Assembly (NCBI GenBank): GCA_016288175.1
Contig: JAEEYN010000208.1
Coordinates: 1 to 12,956, forward strand
Length of the DNA: 12,956 nucleotides
DNA from: Bacillota bacterium
Lineage (GTDB): Bacteria > Bacillota > Clostridia > Christensenellales > CAG-138
Reading direction: 5' to 3'
Of the stretch, positions 12,629-12,956 are shown piece by piece. How positions within the stretch are numbered: the stretch's first letter is position 1; every line of letters starts with the position of its first letter. The notes under the pieces are model-generated. The model was not told the origin of the DNA, searched no databases, and saw only the letters and a list, made by a program, of their open reading frames with translations. Position numbers and translations under genes: made by a program.

Positions 12629-12956
12629 TCAAAGCAATATGCACACAAGCCCCCGGCAGCCTTCGTTCACCATCCGCGTGATCGCGTCGCGCAGCTTCAT
12701 CTGCACCTCGGCGGGGAGCCGCCCGACCTTGCCTGCCATGCCCTCCTTGACCATATCGTAAAGGGACTTTCCGAAGATATTCGTGCTCCAGATGTCGTCC
12801 GGGTTGTTTTCGAATCGTTCCGTCAGATAGCTTATGAGCTGTTCGCTCTGCTCCTCCGTTCCGACGAGCGGACTGATCTCGCTTTCGATATCGACGCGGA
12901 TGATGTGCAGCCCGCTCGAACGCGCCTTGAGCCGAACGCCGAAGCGGCTGCCGTGC
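12629..12956 (-). CDS. spoIVA: Stage IV sporulation protein A, C-terminal part (5' end outside window)
   Basis: The minus-strand frame is open from the right edge to TGA at 12629-12631, giving 109 complete codons. The protein fragment contains GSRFGVRLKA, IRVDIESEISPLVGTEEQSE, IWSTNIFGKSLYDMVKEG and the terminal RMVNEGCRGLVCILL. This closely follows the C-terminal domain of SpoIVA, whose B. subtilis version ends in a very similar NEGxGGLIxIIL pattern. SpoIVA is an ATPase that polymerises on the outer forespore membrane and forms the base of the spore coat; the C-terminus contacts the membrane anchor SpoVM. The N-terminal ATPase domain lies outside the window. Its presence marks the organism as an endospore former by ancestry. 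Confidence 0.95.
   Translation of the reverse strand, partial: HGSRFGVRLKARSSGLHIIRVDIESEISPLVGTEEQSEQLISYLTERFENNPDDIWSTNIFGKSLYDMVKEGMAGKVGRLPAEVQMKLRDAITRMVNEGCRGLVCILL

Overview
The window looks like chromosome from a spore-forming, anaerobic, fairly high-GC member of the Clostridia (Firmicutes/Bacillota), probably a gut-type Oscillospirales or Christensenellales relative. Support comes from the C-terminus of the spore-coat ATPase SpoIVA at the right edge, a SpoIIQ-like degenerate M23 protein next to murA, an EngB GTPase, clostridial-type sigma-A promoters and Shine-Dalgarno sites, and several short intrinsic terminators. The lineage is an inference; no rRNA is present. I see no phage, insertion sequence, CRISPR array or defence island.

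Layout. Positions 2-445 hold the acidic C-terminus of an unrecognised protein, ended by a terminator. A strong promoter at 529-557 drives two methionine tRNAs, the initiator (592-667) and the elongator (670-746), closed by a perfect hairpin terminator. A short palindromic intergenic element (785-870) follows, then a monocistronic SF0329-like gene (959-1465). A bidirectional terminator separates it from a convergent minus-strand block, read right to left: SpoIIQ-like M23 protein (8649-7474), murA (7420-6152), a possible 37-aa ORF overlapping the next start (6102-5989), the copper exporter copA with metal-binding domains at both ends (5992-3437), and a membrane-anchored carboxylesterase (3399-1561). 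The gaps are 53, 159 and 37 bases, so partial co-transcription is plausible. The divergent plus-strand block from 8880 carries engB (ysxC), a zinc-ribbon protein with a polyacidic tail, a COG1768-type metallophosphoesterase, and an S41-like lipoprotein. A bidirectional terminator at 12547-12591 separates this last gene from convergent spoIVA.

How it fits together. Cell-envelope and sporulation functions (MurA, SpoIIQ-like, SpoIVA) sit beside housekeeping genes (initiator tRNA, EngB) and copper export. This is ordinary core-genome content rather than an accessory system. The most notable points are finer-grained. Four of the six sigma-A-type promoters are followed, at about the predicted transcription start, by a GC-rich stem-loop. 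The M23 protein keeps its three zinc ligands but has glycine at both catalytic-histidine positions, and its gene has a promoter so close to the ATG that the mRNA may be leaderless. The initiator tRNA has a G-U pair in place of one of the three conserved anticodon-stem G-C pairs. CopA carries an extra C-terminal CopZ-like domain and may be translationally coupled to a Cys/His-containing small ORF that contains a 9-bp direct repeat spaced 21 bp.
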